A DNA stretch of 48,728 nt from Parachlamydiaceae bacterium (GCA_030147755.1 JASBUW010000017.1:1-48728); one strand, 5' to 3'; positions 16,528-25,790 are shown, counted from the first letter of the stretch. Translations and numbers: made by a program. The notes: generated by a model not told the origin, from the letters alone.

Positions 16528-17769
16528 TTAAGCAATCTTTTGATTAGACCGCTTCAAGATAGGCGGTTTCTTTTCTAAGACTGTTTCTTTTTCAATTAAA
16601 ATTTCATTGATCGTCTCATCAGAAGGCACTTCAAACATCATTTCACGCATCAAATTCTCTAAGATCAACCTTAAGGCACGAGCACCTGTTCCGGCTTCAA
16701 TCGCTTGTTGCGCAATAGCGGCCAATGCTTCTTCTGTAAATTGCAGTTTAACCCCTTCCATTTCAAACATCGCAATGAACTGCTTAATAATCGCATTTTT
16801 GGGTTCGGTGAGGATATTAATGAGATCGGGTAACGTCAACTCATTACAATTCGCAATACTATTAAAACGACCCACAAACTCAGGGATCATCCCAAATTGA
16901 ATGAGATCTTCCGGTTCTACTTTGGAAAGTAATAAACTTTTCTGATTAGGATCAATCACTTCGCGATTGGTACTATCAAATCCAATGGTTCCCTTCCCTA
17001 AGCGCTTAGCAATAATTTTATCTAAATTCACAAACGCTCCACCCACAATAAACAGGATATTCTCTGTATTGACTTTGATATATTCCTGATTGGGATGCTT
17101 GCGTCCTCCTTTTGGGGGAACATTGGCTACTGTGCCTTCGACAATCTTAAGCAAAGCTTGTTGAACCCCTTCACCAGAAACATCGCGCGTAATCGACACG
17201 TTGGCTGTGGTGCGATTAATTTTATCAATTTCATCAATGTAGATAATCCCTTGTTCTGCTTTGGCGACATCGTAATCGGCAGCTTGTAAGAGGCGAAGAA
17301 TAATATTTTCAACATCTTCTCCCACATAACCTGCTTCTGTCAGGGTCGTGGCATCCGCAATGGTGAAAGGAACATCTAGAATGGCAGCTAATGTTTTGGC
17401 GATTAAAGTCTTACCTGATCCGGTGGGACCAAATAAGAGCACATTCGACTTACTAAATTCAATAGAAGCCTCTTTATTTCTGGAGCGAATGCGTTTGTAA
17501 TGATTATAAACGGCAACAGAAATGGTTTTTTTGGCGTTTTCTTGTCCAATGATATAATCATCTAGCCTTTGTTTAATCTCTTTGGGTTTTAAGATTTTAA
17601 AGTCATGACTTGTCGTTGTTTTTTTATCTAAAATCCCCGTGCATAAACGCACACACTTATCGCAAATATACACATTAGGCCCAGAAATAAGCTTTTCTAC
17701 AGCCTCTTCAGTTCGCCCACAAAAAGAGCAACTCGCTAGATCTTTGTTTGCTAAAGATTTTTTACTCAT
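16528..17769 (-). CDS. clpX: ClpX, ATPase subunit of the ClpXP protease
   Basis: This 413-aa AAA+ unfoldase selects tagged proteins, unfolds them and threads them into ClpP. The N-terminal zinc-binding domain shows C14, C17, C36 and C39. Walker A is GPTGSGKT near residue 114 and Walker B is [10 protein letters not shown] near 177. The pore loop GYVGEDVE, sensor segment PEFVGRFN and IGF-type loop (KGTIGFDS) are visible. The length is normal. It lies downstream of clpP with a small hairpin between, matching CT705-CT706 order in Chlamydia. Confidence 0.98.
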   Translation of the reverse strand: MSKKSLANKDLASCSFCGRTEEAVEKLISGPNVYICDKCVRLCTGILDKKTTTSHDFKILKPKEIKQRLDDYIIGQENAKKTISVAVYNHYKRIRSRNKEASIEFSKSNVLLFGPTGSGKTLIAKTLAAILDVPFTIADATTLTEAGYVGEDVENIILRLLQAADYDVAKAEQGIIYIDEIDKINRTTANVSITRDVSGEGVQQALLKIVEGTVANVPPKGGRKHPNQEYIKVNTENILFIVGGAFVNLDKIIAKRLGKGTIGFDSTNREVIDPNQKSLLLSKVEPEDLIQFGMIPEFVGRFNSIANCNELTLPDLINILTEPKNAIIKQFIAMFEMEGVKLQFTEEALAAIAQQAIEAGTGARALRLILENLMREMMFEVPSDETINEILIEKETVLEKKPPILKRSNQKIA

Positions 17770-17808
17770 GCGATTGGTTATCCCAAAAAGTTTAAATTAA
17801 AAAACATA

Positions 17809-17827
17809 TTTGACAAATCCTGTCAAA
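17809..17827 (-). terminator. Small hairpin between clpP and clpX
   Basis: Seven-bp arms TTTGACA and TGTCAAA enclose a 5-nt loop. On the minus strand the stem is followed by TATGTTTTTTAA, close to a rho-independent terminator or attenuator downstream of clpP. The stem is short, so partial read-through into clpX is likely. It also contains a TTGACA that could be misread as a -35 box. Confidence 0.45.
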
Positions 17828-17881
17828 TTGATAAAAAATAAAAAAATAAGAGTTAATATCAGGTCACTGATAATAATTATA

Positions 17882-18514
17882 TCATACTACCTTTTTCTTG
17901 GGGATAATAACTTCATCGATGAGTCCGTAATCTTTTGCTTCTTGAGGACTCATATAAAAATCTCGCTCAGAGTCTAAAGCGATTTTTTCGACGGATTGAC
18001 CTGTACAATCAGCCATAATATCGTTCAAGCGTTTTTTGAGTTCTAAAATTTCTTTTGCTTGAAGAGCCACATCGGCTGAGGTTCCGCCTACCCCACCATA
18101 AGGCTGGTGAATCATAATACGACTATTAGGCAGAGCAAAACGTTTGCCTTTTGTGCCGGCTGTGAGAAGAAGAGCACCCATGGAAGCGGCTTGACCAATA
18201 CAATAGGTATTAATGTTACAGCCCAGGTATTGCATCGTATCAAAAATGGCTAGGCCTGATGTGATGTAACCCCCTAGGGAGTTAATATAAATATGCACAT
18301 CTTTTTTGGGATCTTCCATTTTTAGGAATAAGAGCTGTGCGACGACAACGTTTGCAACAACGTCTGTAATTTCGGTTCCAATAAAAATAATGCGATCTTT
18401 TAATAAACGCGAATAGATATCCATGGAACGTTCACCACGCCCTGTATCTTCAATGACATAAGGTGTTAATGAAAGTTGTGGTCTTGGATGTGGTTGAGGC
18501 TGGGGTTGTGACAT
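17882..18514 (-). CDS. clpP: ClpP serine peptidase
   Basis: This is the 210-aa proteolytic subunit of ClpXP. The catalytic triad is visible as S111 ([10 protein letters not shown]), H136 ([10 protein letters not shown]) and D185 (SERDFYMSP). The N-terminus is unusual: a Gln/Pro run ([11 protein letters not shown]) precedes the conserved [20 protein letters not shown] segment; it is probably a propeptide or disordered extension. It is one of the multiple ClpP paralogues chlamydiae carry, the one linked to clpX and tig (CT706-like). Confidence 0.97.
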   Translation of the reverse strand: MSQPQPQPHPRPQLSLTPYVIEDTGRGERSMDIYSRLLKDRIIFIGTEITDVVANVVVAQLLFLKMEDPKKDVHIYINSLGGYITSGLAIFDTMQYLGCNINTYCIGQAASMGALLLTAGTKGKRFALPNSRIMIHQPYGGVGGTSADVALQAKEILELKKRLNDIMADCTGQSVEKIALDSERDFYMSPQEAKDYGLIDEVIIPKKKVV

Positions 18515-18610
18515 AGCAATCCTTTGTTAAGGTCGTTATTTTGTTGCAGAATAAAAGATTTGGGGGAATTTGGCAAGATCGAGATCATGGGAGAGTAATC
18601 TTTATTGTTC

Positions 18611-18673
18611 TCCTCTGTGCCCTCTGTGGTAATTTATTAAGTTTACCACAGAGAACACAGAGAGCACAGAGGA
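18611..18673. repeat. Intergenic hairpin of 9-bp units, CTCTGTG type, with unequal arms
   Basis: The left arm (18611-18632) has two CTCTGTG units. The right arm (18643-18673) has three, the middle one being an extra 9 bp. The ends pair (TCCTCTGTGC with GCACAGAGGA; CTCTGTGGTAA with TTACCACAGAG), leaving one complete 9-bp unit unpaired. It lies between tig and clpP. Same family as 3314-3388. Confidence 0.8.
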
Positions 18674-18703
18674 AGAAAAAGCACTGAATACTAAACAAAT
18701 ATA

Positions 18704-20035
18704 CTAAACAAAACGCACGTGGCTAATCAAAAATTGCTTAATTTTGCGATCTAAAGCTAAATTTTCGAGTTGTTCACGGAGTTTTTCTTTACTTGCCGAT
18801 AAATCCAGGGCACTACGTCCACTCGGTAAAAGGGCTAGCTGGCGCGTTAATTCTTGAGTAATATCTTCTTGTTCAACAGTGAGGTGGTTATCATGAGCCA
18901 CTTTGCGGAGCAAAAAGAACAGTTGCAGATGATAAATGGTACTTTGCTCAATCATCTGATCGATGTGCTCATACTCTTCTGCAGGGACTTGTCTTCCTTG
19001 CTTTTCCAGTTGGTTCAGATAATCTTCTAAACGCATCTGTTTATTAGCTTGGATATAAGTCTGAGGAAGATCAATCGGATATTTTGCTAATAACGCTTGT
19101 TCTAAAGCTTGAATTTCGGCTCGATAAGCATCTTCTTGATGTTCTTGTTCTAAACGCTCTTCAATTTTTTTATGCAAGTCATCTAACGATTCCACGCCAA
19201 CACGTTTCGCTAATTCATCATTCACTTCCGGTTGCAGTCCTTTTGAAATGGTATGAATGGTTGCGCGGAAAGGAAGAGGTTGAAAATCAGGACTTGGCTC
19301 TGTCAAGTTTGGGTCTTGCTCTGTCATGCCTTCGACACTTTCGCCGGCTTGAAGACCAATCACTTTTTCGCGCATCCAAGAAGGCATGCCTGTAGGACTT
19401 ACTTGCGCACGTTGATTTTGGATGACTTCTCGTGGAGGCTCTTCTAAAATAGTGACACTGATATTGACGAAATCATTCTCTTCAACAGGGCGATCTTCAA
19501 CAGGTTCATAAGTCGTAAACTGCAGGACGACTTGTTCCAGGGCATTTTTTCTTTCTTGGTCTGTAACTGTTGTACGTTCGATTTTGGGGACTTCTAATTC
19601 GTCGAGTTTAATCGCTGGAATAGCAGGACGCGCTTCAAATTCAATCTCAAAATGAGCCCCTTTTTCTCGACTACATTCGTGAATGACGGGACGCTTCATT
19701 TGTCCATCTTTCAAAGGATGAATATGCGTCAGTTGCAGTGCTTCATTAAAACCTGTGTTCAAGACAAGATCAACAAATTCTTTTTGAATAGTCGGTTGAT
19801 AGCGTTCGATGATGATTTTCTCAGGAGCTTTGCCTTTGCGAAAACCAGGAATCGAAACTTCTTTGTTGATGTTCTTAAGTGCTTTTTGATAGGCTGCTTG
19901 AGTTGCTTGCGGACTCACTTTAATTTCAAACTTCACTTGACAATGGGGCATACGCGTAGATGTTATAGTGACATTGTCATTGCTAACATTAGAATGAGAA
20001 TTCACATCAAATTCTGTCTCTTCTTGAGTTGTCAC
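18704..20035 (-). CDS. tig: Trigger factor, ribosome-associated chaperone and peptidyl-prolyl isomerase
   Basis: This 443-aa protein (E. coli TF is 432) has the ribosome-binding signature GFRKGKAPEKII near residue 61, a PPIase/FKBP-like domain in the middle and the helical C-terminal chaperone cradle. I start it at the GTG at 20035, preceded by AGAGAGG. An in-frame start at 20098 would add 21 residues read from the antisense of tRNA-Gly and must be wrong. The N-terminus (about 30 residues of Glu/Asn/Ser before MPHCQVKFEIKV) is an extension compared with E. coli. A second possible start is the ATG of MPHCQ. Together with clpP and clpX it forms the conserved CT705-707 group. Confidence 0.95.
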   Translation of the reverse strand: MTTQEETEFDVNSHSNVSNDNVTITSTRMPHCQVKFEIKVSPQATQAAYQKALKNINKEVSIPGFRKGKAPEKIIIERYQPTIQKEFVDLVLNTGFNEALQLTHIHPLKDGQMKRPVIHECSREKGAHFEIEFEARPAIPAIKLDELEVPKIERTTVTDQERKNALEQVVLQFTTYEPVEDRPVEENDFVNISVTILEEPPREVIQNQRAQVSPTGMPSWMREKVIGLQAGESVEGMTEQDPNLTEPSPDFQPLPFRATIHTISKGLQPEVNDELAKRVGVESLDDLHKKIEERLEQEHQEDAYRAEIQALEQALLAKYPIDLPQTYIQANKQMRLEDYLNQLEKQGRQVPAEEYEHIDQMIEQSTIYHLQLFFLLRKVAHDNHLTVEQEDITQELTRQLALLPSGRSALDLSASKEKLREQLENLALDRKIKQFLISHVRFV

Positions 20036-20064
20036 GGAAAACCTCTCTGCTTGGCTTGATAAAT

Positions 20065-20136
20065 AGCGGGTGATGAGGTTCGAACTCACGACCCTCACGT
20101 TGGCAACGTGATGCTCTACCGCTGAGCTACACCCGC
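20065..20136 (-). tRNA. tRNA-Gly (GCC), copy 1
   Basis: This 72-nt cloverleaf on the minus strand has the 7-bp acceptor stem GCGGGTG/CACCCGC, D arm GCTC-AGCGGTA-GAGC, anticodon stem TCACG/CGTGA with loop TTGCCAA (anticodon GCC), and T loop TTCGAAC. CCA is not encoded. It lies 29 bp upstream of the chosen tig start, so it is likely co-transcribed with tig. Confidence 0.97.
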
Positions 20137-20202
20137 ATGAATGTGAAAAGTTAAGTCAAGCTTAACTTTAGAAAGTGATTTTTACCTTTTTTCTTCATTT
20201 AT

Positions 20203-20274
20203 AGCGGGTAATGAGGTTCGAACTCATGACCCTCACGTTGGCAACGTGATGCTCTACCGCTGAGCTACACCCGC
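20203..20274 (-). tRNA. tRNA-Gly (GCC), copy 2
   Basis: This copy is nearly identical to copy 1, 66 bp away, with the same anticodon loop TTGCCAA. The acceptor ends GCGGGTG/TACCCGC, so the seventh pair is G-U. The T stem also differs compensatingly (ATGAG/CTCAT versus GTGAG/CTCAT). It is the first gene after the promoter at 20290-20319. Confidence 0.97.
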
Positions 20275-20289
20275 AAATCTAGACGCATA

Positions 20290-20319
20290 ACTATAATGGG
20301 CCAAGTTTTTTTTAAGCAA
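20290..20319 (-). promoter_or_regulatory. Putative promoter of the tRNA-Gly pair (and tig)
   Basis: On the minus strand TTGCTT (20314-20319) and TATAGT (20290-20295) are 18 bp apart, and the -10 ends 15 bp before the 5' end of tRNA copy 2. This fits a housekeeping sigma-66 promoter. The run of eight A's in the spacer is a typical bend. Confidence 0.55.
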
Positions 20320-20332
20320 GAAAAATTGAGTA

Positions 20333-21703
20333 CTATTTATGAGGTTCTTCTAAGAGACGATGCAATTGTCCTAAAAGATAAAAAGGAAGAGACAATAATG
20401 TATAGCGAATGTCATTTCCTTGATGATCTTTTACGCCCACTTCAGTTCGGCTAGGTATATCTGAGTTAACGCGCACTGCTAGAGGCAATCCTTTCAAACG
20501 CATAAAGAGATGAAGCGATTTCAAACTGCCTGTACTGCCTGCTTTCACCTCTAAGGGAATCACCGCATTGCGGTGCTGAAGAACATAATCAATTTCGGCA
20601 GAAGAGCTCTTTTCTTCTCGATGCCAATAATATAAAGCAGGTTCTATATAAGGTGGAACAAGAGTGCGCAGAATTTGGCCTACTACTTGCTCAGCAATGC
20701 CTCCTTTATTAATCACAGTGAGCTCTTCTACTAAATAAAGTTGGTCCAAAGAAAGCCCTAAAGCAGCAGAGCATAGGCCCACATCAAGAAAAATGACTTT
20801 CAAATATTTATCGAGAATTTCTGCCGCTAAGGGGACTCCATTGGCTGTGCAACCCATCACGCGATGGCAAATGCGGGCTTTGCAAAGTAAGTCCAACGCT
20901 TGTTTGATAGCTAGTGTTTGAATGGAAGGGTTGACTTTCGTGTAAACAAATTTTTCACCTAATAGTTTAGGAACAGCCATTATAACTTCTTCTAATCTCT
21001 CTGTGGCAAGACGACCACTATATTTAGCCATATCGTCACGATAGGTCGCCATGAGATCATGATGGATTTGATTGACTTCTTGTAGAGAGCGTTTGTTGAT
21101 CCAGGAAGCAACAGCAGCGGGCATCCCTCCTACAATGAGATATTCTTTGAAAAGGCTCAAAAGTTGTTCGTGAATGGCTTGGGGAATTTCCGCTTGCCAC
21201 TGATAGACGTTTAAATAGTCGAAGAGAAGTTGTTTATGACTAGCGAGTAAAAATTCTTCAAATGAAAATGGTTCTAGGTGCATGTAATGGATTCTACCAA
21301 CCGGCATGCTAAAAGAATGTTTTTCTAATACAAATTCCAACAAGGATCCTGCAGCAATTACAGGCAATTCAGGTAAATCTTCAGCAAACCAGCGAAGTTT
21401 AGCAAGTAAATCTGGTGTTGCCTGAATTTCATCTAAAAATAATAAGCTTTCTTTGGGATCGATTTGTTCATTAAAAGTGGCGCTGAGATTTAAAAGAATT
21501 TGGCCAGGATCATTAGAAAGAAATAAAGAGGTAAATTGAGGTGACCGTTCAAAATTGATCTCAATCAGCTTGCGTTTTTGCACATGAGCTAAATGACGCA
21601 CTAGCCATGTTTTGCCCACTTGGCGAGCTCCACGAATCACCAACGGTTTGCGAGTTGTAGATACTAACCAGTTTTCAAGAAAAGCCAGGCATGTGCGTTG
21701 CAT
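20333..21703 (-). CDS. AAA ATPase with DUF4143-type C-terminal domain
   Basis: This 456-aa protein has Walker A RGARQVGKTW (near residues 24-33), Walker B SLLFLDEIQ (near 85) and the GSLLEFVL sensor segment. A winged-helix middle follows, then a C-terminal nuclease-like strand pattern, SSAEIDYVL then IPLEVKAG, resembling the D...ExK of PD-(D/E)XK folds. This ATPase family is common in bacteria, often mobile, and of unknown cellular function. It ends only 14 bp from the putative tRNA promoter, so it is the first island gene beside the tRNA-Gly pair. Direct and inverted repeats at 21752-21839 lie 48 bp upstream of its start. The Shine-Dalgarno is AGAGGAAA. Confidence 0.9.
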   Translation of the reverse strand: MQRTCLAFLENWLVSTTRKPLVIRGARQVGKTWLVRHLAHVQKRKLIEINFERSPQFTSLFLSNDPGQILLNLSATFNEQIDPKESLLFLDEIQATPDLLAKLRWFAEDLPELPVIAAGSLLEFVLEKHSFSMPVGRIHYMHLEPFSFEEFLLASHKQLLFDYLNVYQWQAEIPQAIHEQLLSLFKEYLIVGGMPAAVASWINKRSLQEVNQIHHDLMATYRDDMAKYSGRLATERLEEVIMAVPKLLGEKFVYTKVNPSIQTLAIKQALDLLCKARICHRVMGCTANGVPLAAEILDKYLKVIFLDVGLCSAALGLSLDQLYLVEELTVINKGGIAEQVVGQILRTLVPPYIEPALYYWHREEKSSSAEIDYVLQHRNAVIPLEVKAGSTGSLKSLHLFMRLKGLPLAVRVNSDIPSRTEVGVKDHQGNDIRYTLLSLPFYLLGQLHRLLEEPHK

Positions 21704-21751
21704 AATGATTTCCTCTAACTAATCCATAAGTTAGAGGTTTTTAACATAAAT

Positions 21752-21839
21752 GTCAATAAAAGACCCTTGTATTTTATTGACTTAGTCAAGAAAAGACCCT
21801 TGTATTTTATTGACCTAGTCAATAAAATACAAGGGTCTT
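21752..21839. repeat. 33-bp tandem repeat followed by an inverted copy
   Basis: Two 33-bp units (21752-21784 and 21785-21817) differ at only two or so positions. A partial inverted third copy (818-839 of the same kb) follows and forms a perfect 22-bp stem with the second, with loop CTA. Each unit is itself bounded by GTCAATAAAA and TTTTATTGAC. It is upstream of the DUF4143 ATPase on its promoter side, so it may be an operator, or a mobile-element end. Confidence 0.85.
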
Positions 21840-21885
21840 GTTTGAAATCATGATTATAATAGGCATAGGCCTCATAGCCTAATGA

Positions 21886-22479
21886 CTAATCTTCAAGTGG
21901 TTTGTGTATAGAAGATAAATTGAGTTGTCTGCTTTCAACCTCTTGCTGATACCGATTTAGATATTTTTGGACTTCTCTTTGAAAACGAGCAGATCTTTGA
22001 CTAAAAATATGTTGCATTTTACCTTTGAGACGATGATAATTTTTTAAAAGTTCCGCATTATCTAGCTCTTTTAGACTATCTATCATAGAAAATAAAGCAA
22101 TCTCTTTAACATCCTTTGCTCTTCGACTCCATTTACCTGTCGCTGCATCATCGCCTCCGGGCTTGTTCTTTTGAATGGCTTTGTGTTCATGGAAAAATTG
22201 ATAAATTGCTTGAGAAGTATTAGTGATGTACTCTTCGTGTACCTGTTCATTTTTAGCGACGAGTCGTACACGCTGTTTTTTATTCCATGTAAGACTCTTA
22301 CAAGAATTTGCAACGCTTTTAGAAATATTCTTTCTCAAAATAGAAGAAGTTTTTTTTGGTAAAGAAGTATCTGAATTAGAAGATTTTACAATTTCAATTT
22401 GATGGGCTTGAGGATCCGCAACGGGAGGATAAATGACCGGGCCTTGAGGGATATGAGATATATTAAAATTAAAAGACAT
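21886..22479 (-). CDS. Unrecognised 197-aa basic protein
   Basis: The N-terminus (MSFNFNISHIPQGPVIYPP) is followed by a Ser/Lys-rich basic region (about 30-75) and a helical, charged C-terminal half with heptad-like spacing (about 115-190). No family is recognised. The AT-rich codon use and isolation in the accessory island suggest acquired or lineage-specific DNA. The Asn/Ser-rich, non-hydrophobic N-terminus would fit a T3SS effector, which is only inference. Confidence 0.5.
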   Translation of the reverse strand: MSFNFNISHIPQGPVIYPPVADPQAHQIEIVKSSNSDTSLPKKTSSILRKNISKSVANSCKSLTWNKKQRVRLVAKNEQVHEEYITNTSQAIYQFFHEHKAIQKNKPGGDDAATGKWSRRAKDVKEIALFSMIDSLKELDNAELLKNYHRLKGKMQHIFSQRSARFQREVQKYLNRYQQEVESRQLNLSSIHKPLED

Positions 22480-22589
22480 ATAAAAAACCTATGTTTATAA
22501 ATTAATGTATGTTAGAATAAGATCTGTTGATTATTATTTTATATATGAATTATTAAGAATTAATAAACATTATAATTATTTTTTTATTT

Positions 22590-23087
22590 ATGGTTAACAA
22601 TTATTATAATTTTCAGAATTTTATAGATTTTAATGGGGATTTATTTGATTGTTTTTCTTTAGAAAATTTATCTTCAATTTACGAAGAACAAAAAAATTTA
22701 CGCCTTTCATTCTATGTAGCGTGTATTGTTGATAAGAATGACAACTTTTGTTTTGTAAAAGCATCCGAAATTGCTAAGTGGTATTTAAATTATAAAAAAG
22801 AAATAGTGCCTACTAATAGACAAGAGATAAAAGATTTTGCAATCTATCAATTAAATGAACAGTCTCTTCAGTTACAAATTTTTTGTAGAAAAATTCAATT
22901 AGAGACACAACCTTTTTTCGCGGCTCTTATTGCTATTAATGATCCTAATTTATCCCCTTTAATTAAAGCTGAAATGGATCAAGTTTTAGCTAATTGTTAT
23001 TATTTCGGAGAAGGGGGAGCTCCAGAGGATCAAGAAAAAGCATTATTTCATGCGAATCGTTTTTTAAAGAGTCAGAAAATACCCTAA
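22590..23087 (+). CDS. Unrecognised 165-aa protein with a Sel1-like C-terminal repeat
   Basis: The C-terminus (MDQVLANCYYFGEGGAPEDQEKALFH in pattern: A-x-CYYFGEGG...D-EKAL-x-HA) fits one Sel1-type helical repeat. The N-terminal segment has a weak U-box-like pattern: an IDFNGDLFD start, then IAKWYLNYKK and VPTNRQEI, where U-boxes have A-x-x-x-W-L and P-x-T-x-x-x-I. This second call is weak. It is Asn/Tyr/Phe-rich and AT-rich, divergent from the 197-aa gene, and lies upstream of the PP2C gene in the island. Confidence 0.5.
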   Translation: MVNNYYNFQNFIDFNGDLFDCFSLENLSSIYEEQKNLRLSFYVACIVDKNDNFCFVKASEIAKWYLNYKKEIVPTNRQEIKDFAIYQLNEQSLQLQIFCRKIQLETQPFFAALIAINDPNLSPLIKAEMDQVLANCYYFGEGGAPEDQEKALFHANRFLKSQKIP

Positions 23088-23311
23088 TAATTTTGTTAAG
23101 TATTTATACCTATCTCTTAAATTTTTTTTAGTCCAATCATTCATAAAAATTTTAGCTTCACTTTTTTCTCTGCTTACTTTGTAGTTACACATAATTGAAT
23201 TAAAAAAATTTATTTATTATTGTTTGATTATGTATATAGTCTTTACAAAGATGTAATAAAATAAAAGTATGCGAAAATTAAAAACGTAAAATATAAAGAT
23301 AGGAGTGTTTT

Positions 23312-25747
23312 ATGATACCTAATCATGTAACAGGGGATAATCTGTATTATGCAACTTATTTTTTGAAAAAAGCCACAAATGATTCTTGGAAAGTAAGTGA
23401 TGACGACAAGTCTCTTATCTATGAAGGAGTTTTAAATACTCCTTCAGAAACCGAAGCAAAAAAAATGGCTGAGCAAAAGATGCATGCTATTGGAATAAAT
23501 ACCTTTGAAATCAGCATTTCTAAGACTCACGCATTCGGAAAACTTGTTGTGAAGTGTAAAATTACAGATGAGAGAGGGATTGGAGAAATTGTGAAGGAGT
23601 CACTTAAATACCAAAATCAAGAGATTCCAAAGGAAGCAGTAGAGAATTTAAAAAAGAAAGGGGAAGTAGCGAATCCTCAAGTTGTCTTGGTGGATGAAGA
23701 GGGCTTTCTTAGACCTCTTGCGACGGTGGCGATGACGTTATGTGTTAAATTGGGTGTGTATAGCAAAGAAACTCTACAAGCACAGGAAAAACCTGATTTC
23801 GTCTTCGATAGTCCTTTGTTAGCTTGGTCAGATGAGGGGCTTGTCATCAAAATCCCCAAACAGCTGAATGGGAAAATGAAAGAGGCGTTAGGAAAGCTGG
23901 TTCAAGAAAACCCTAGAGAGATCAATGAGAAAAATTTTGGAAGGGATTATGACAGTCAGATTACTGTTCCTTTCAATAAAGTGCATTCATTCGTAAGGGA
24001 CATTTTAACGTTAGAAAATGTTGCCACGCCACAAGGAAAAATCAATATTTTTAATGAAATGATCCTTGTAAAGGGAACGTTTAATTCTCAGCAAAAAGGC
24101 CTCTTACGTGGCACAGGAGATAATATTCAAAAACTTGCTGCCCCAGTAGAACCTGATATTGAACAATTGGTACTATCAGCAGAACCTACACAAAAAAAAG
24201 TTGAAGTTGAGAATCCTCAAGTGATCTTGTTTGAGTCAGGAGGTCTTTTTAGACCGCTTGCAACAGTAGCGATGACGCTATGTGTTAAACTGGGTGTTTA
24301 TAGCAAAAAAACTTTACAGCAAGAAGAATATCCTGATCACGTTTTACCTAGTCCTTTGCTATCTTGGTCAGATGAAGGGCTCGTCATCAAAATTCCCGCA
24401 CAGATAGATGCAAAAATGAAAGAAGCATTAGGAAAGCTGATTCAAGAAAATCCTAAAACAATCAACGAGAAAAAATTTGGAAGAGAGTATGTCAGTCAAA
24501 TCACAGTTCCTTTTAACAAGGTACATTCATTAGTGAAGGATGTTTTAACGCTAGAGAATATTGATACGGTAGAAGGGGAGATCAATATTTTTAATGTCAT
24601 GACTAACGTATATTCTGAAACGCTTAACTCCCAGCAAAAAGAACTATTGCAGGGCAAAGGAGCCGGTGTTCAGAAACTTAATGTATCGGTAAAGTCTGCT
24701 GATAGTGAACCAACAGAATTTACAGAAGAAGAAAAACAACAAATACAAGAAAAAGAAAATCAAATACGAGAGTGGCGCGAATCTACAAATGCAGAAAAAA
24801 TCAAGAGGCGTTTAGATACAGTCATTCCACTTACCACTACAAGGGGTGGAGGTGTATCAACAAGTGACTATTATTATAAACCTACAGTGAGTAAGGAAGC
24901 GACGGATATTTCTGTTGGATCCTATGAAGCTTCTGTCTGTGCGTCTATGGGCTATAGAGATACAATGGAAGATGTTCACTTTGCAAAAGAATTAGAGCTT
25001 GAAAAAGGGGAGGATAAAGTTCCTGTTCAATTGTATGGAATTTTTGATGGACATGGAGGGAAAGCTACCGCTCAGTATGCCAATGAACATTTTCACGAAA
25101 TACTCCTTGCGAGATTACAAAAAGTGCAAAATCTAGAAGATGAGAAAAGTTTGTGGAATGCTTTTAAATTAGCAATGGTAGAAATGAATGAAGCCTGCAA
25201 AAAGAATGTATCTGCTAAGGATAAATCAGGTAGTACAGCGCTTATTGCAGTCATTATAAAAGAAAAAGTTTATGTCCTTAATCTCGGTGATTCAAGAAGC
25301 GTATTTAGTGGAGATCAAACCATACAGTTAAGTGAAGATGCAAAAGTGAAGGGACGCTTTCGCAAAACAGCCGAAAAGAGAGGTGGTGCATTTTTGGGTG
25401 AAAGGATTTTGGGAACAGATGGTAAAAACATTCAGACATTAATGGTAGCTCGTTCTCTGGGAGACAAGATGTTTAAGGGAATTACAGCTCGGCCTAAGAT
25501 TATTCGTCGTTCTTTAGAAGAGCTGGGTTCCGGACATTTAATTTTGGCCAGTGATGGTTTATGGGATGTTGTAAGTAGCGACCAAGTGTCTGGATTAATA
25601 GGTAATTGTAAGACATCAAAGGAAGTGACAGAAGCGCTTCATAAGGCAGCTTTTGATCGTCGTTCCGCTGATAACGTGACTGTTATGTCTATCGATTTGA
25701 GAGGAAAAAAAAGAAATAAAGCTTCCGATTTTCCAAGTAGGTGGTAA
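23312..25747 (+). CDS. PP2C-type Ser/Thr phosphatase with duplicated N-terminal module
   Basis: This is an 811-aa protein. Residues about 530-805 are a PP2C/PPM domain with GYRDTMEDVH, FDGHGG (near 577), LNLGDSRSV, ARSLGD, LILASDGLWDVV (near 747) and ADNVTV; the metal-binding aspartates are all in place, so it should be active. The motif spelling is eukaryote-like rather than like short bacterial PP2Cs. Upstream, two copies of a 150-residue unit (about 118-268 and 298-448, both with RPLATVAMTLCVKLGVYSK) are joined by a charged linker. The unit is not recognised. Shine-Dalgarno TAGGAG. A role on host or bacterial phosphoproteins (for example the FHA/kinase system of CdsD) is inference. Confidence 0.9.
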   Translation: MIPNHVTGDNLYYATYFLKKATNDSWKVSDDDKSLIYEGVLNTPSETEAKKMAEQKMHAIGINTFEISISKTHAFGKLVVKCKITDERGIGEIVKESLKYQNQEIPKEAVENLKKKGEVANPQVVLVDEEGFLRPLATVAMTLCVKLGVYSKETLQAQEKPDFVFDSPLLAWSDEGLVIKIPKQLNGKMKEALGKLVQENPREINEKNFGRDYDSQITVPFNKVHSFVRDILTLENVATPQGKINIFNEMILVKGTFNSQQKGLLRGTGDNIQKLAAPVEPDIEQLVLSAEPTQKKVEVENPQVILFESGGLFRPLATVAMTLCVKLGVYSKKTLQQEEYPDHVLPSPLLSWSDEGLVIKIPAQIDAKMKEALGKLIQENPKTINEKKFGREYVSQITVPFNKVHSLVKDVLTLENIDTVEGEINIFNVMTNVYSETLNSQQKELLQGKGAGVQKLNVSVKSADSEPTEFTEEEKQQIQEKENQIREWRESTNAEKIKRRLDTVIPLTTTRGGGVSTSDYYYKPTVSKEATDISVGSYEASVCASMGYRDTMEDVHFAKELELEKGEDKVPVQLYGIFDGHGGKATAQYANEHFHEILLARLQKVQNLEDEKSLWNAFKLAMVEMNEACKKNVSAKDKSGSTALIAVIIKEKVYVLNLGDSRSVFSGDQTIQLSEDAKVKGRFRKTAEKRGGAFLGERILGTDGKNIQTLMVARSLGDKMFKGITARPKIIRRSLEELGSGHLILASDGLWDVVSSDQVSGLIGNCKTSKEVTEALHKAAFDRRSADNVTVMSIDLRGKKRNKASDFPSRW

Positions 25748-25790
25748 TTTTGCCTTCATTTTATGATAAAGAACGATAGAAAAATCATTG

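Noticed and set aside
20036..20098. N-terminal extension of trigger factor starting MRVVSSNLITRY
   Set aside because: These 63 bases overlap the 3' part of tRNA-Gly copy 1; the peptide is a well-known artefact of translating across a tRNA gene. A GTG with a good ribosome site lies at 20035.
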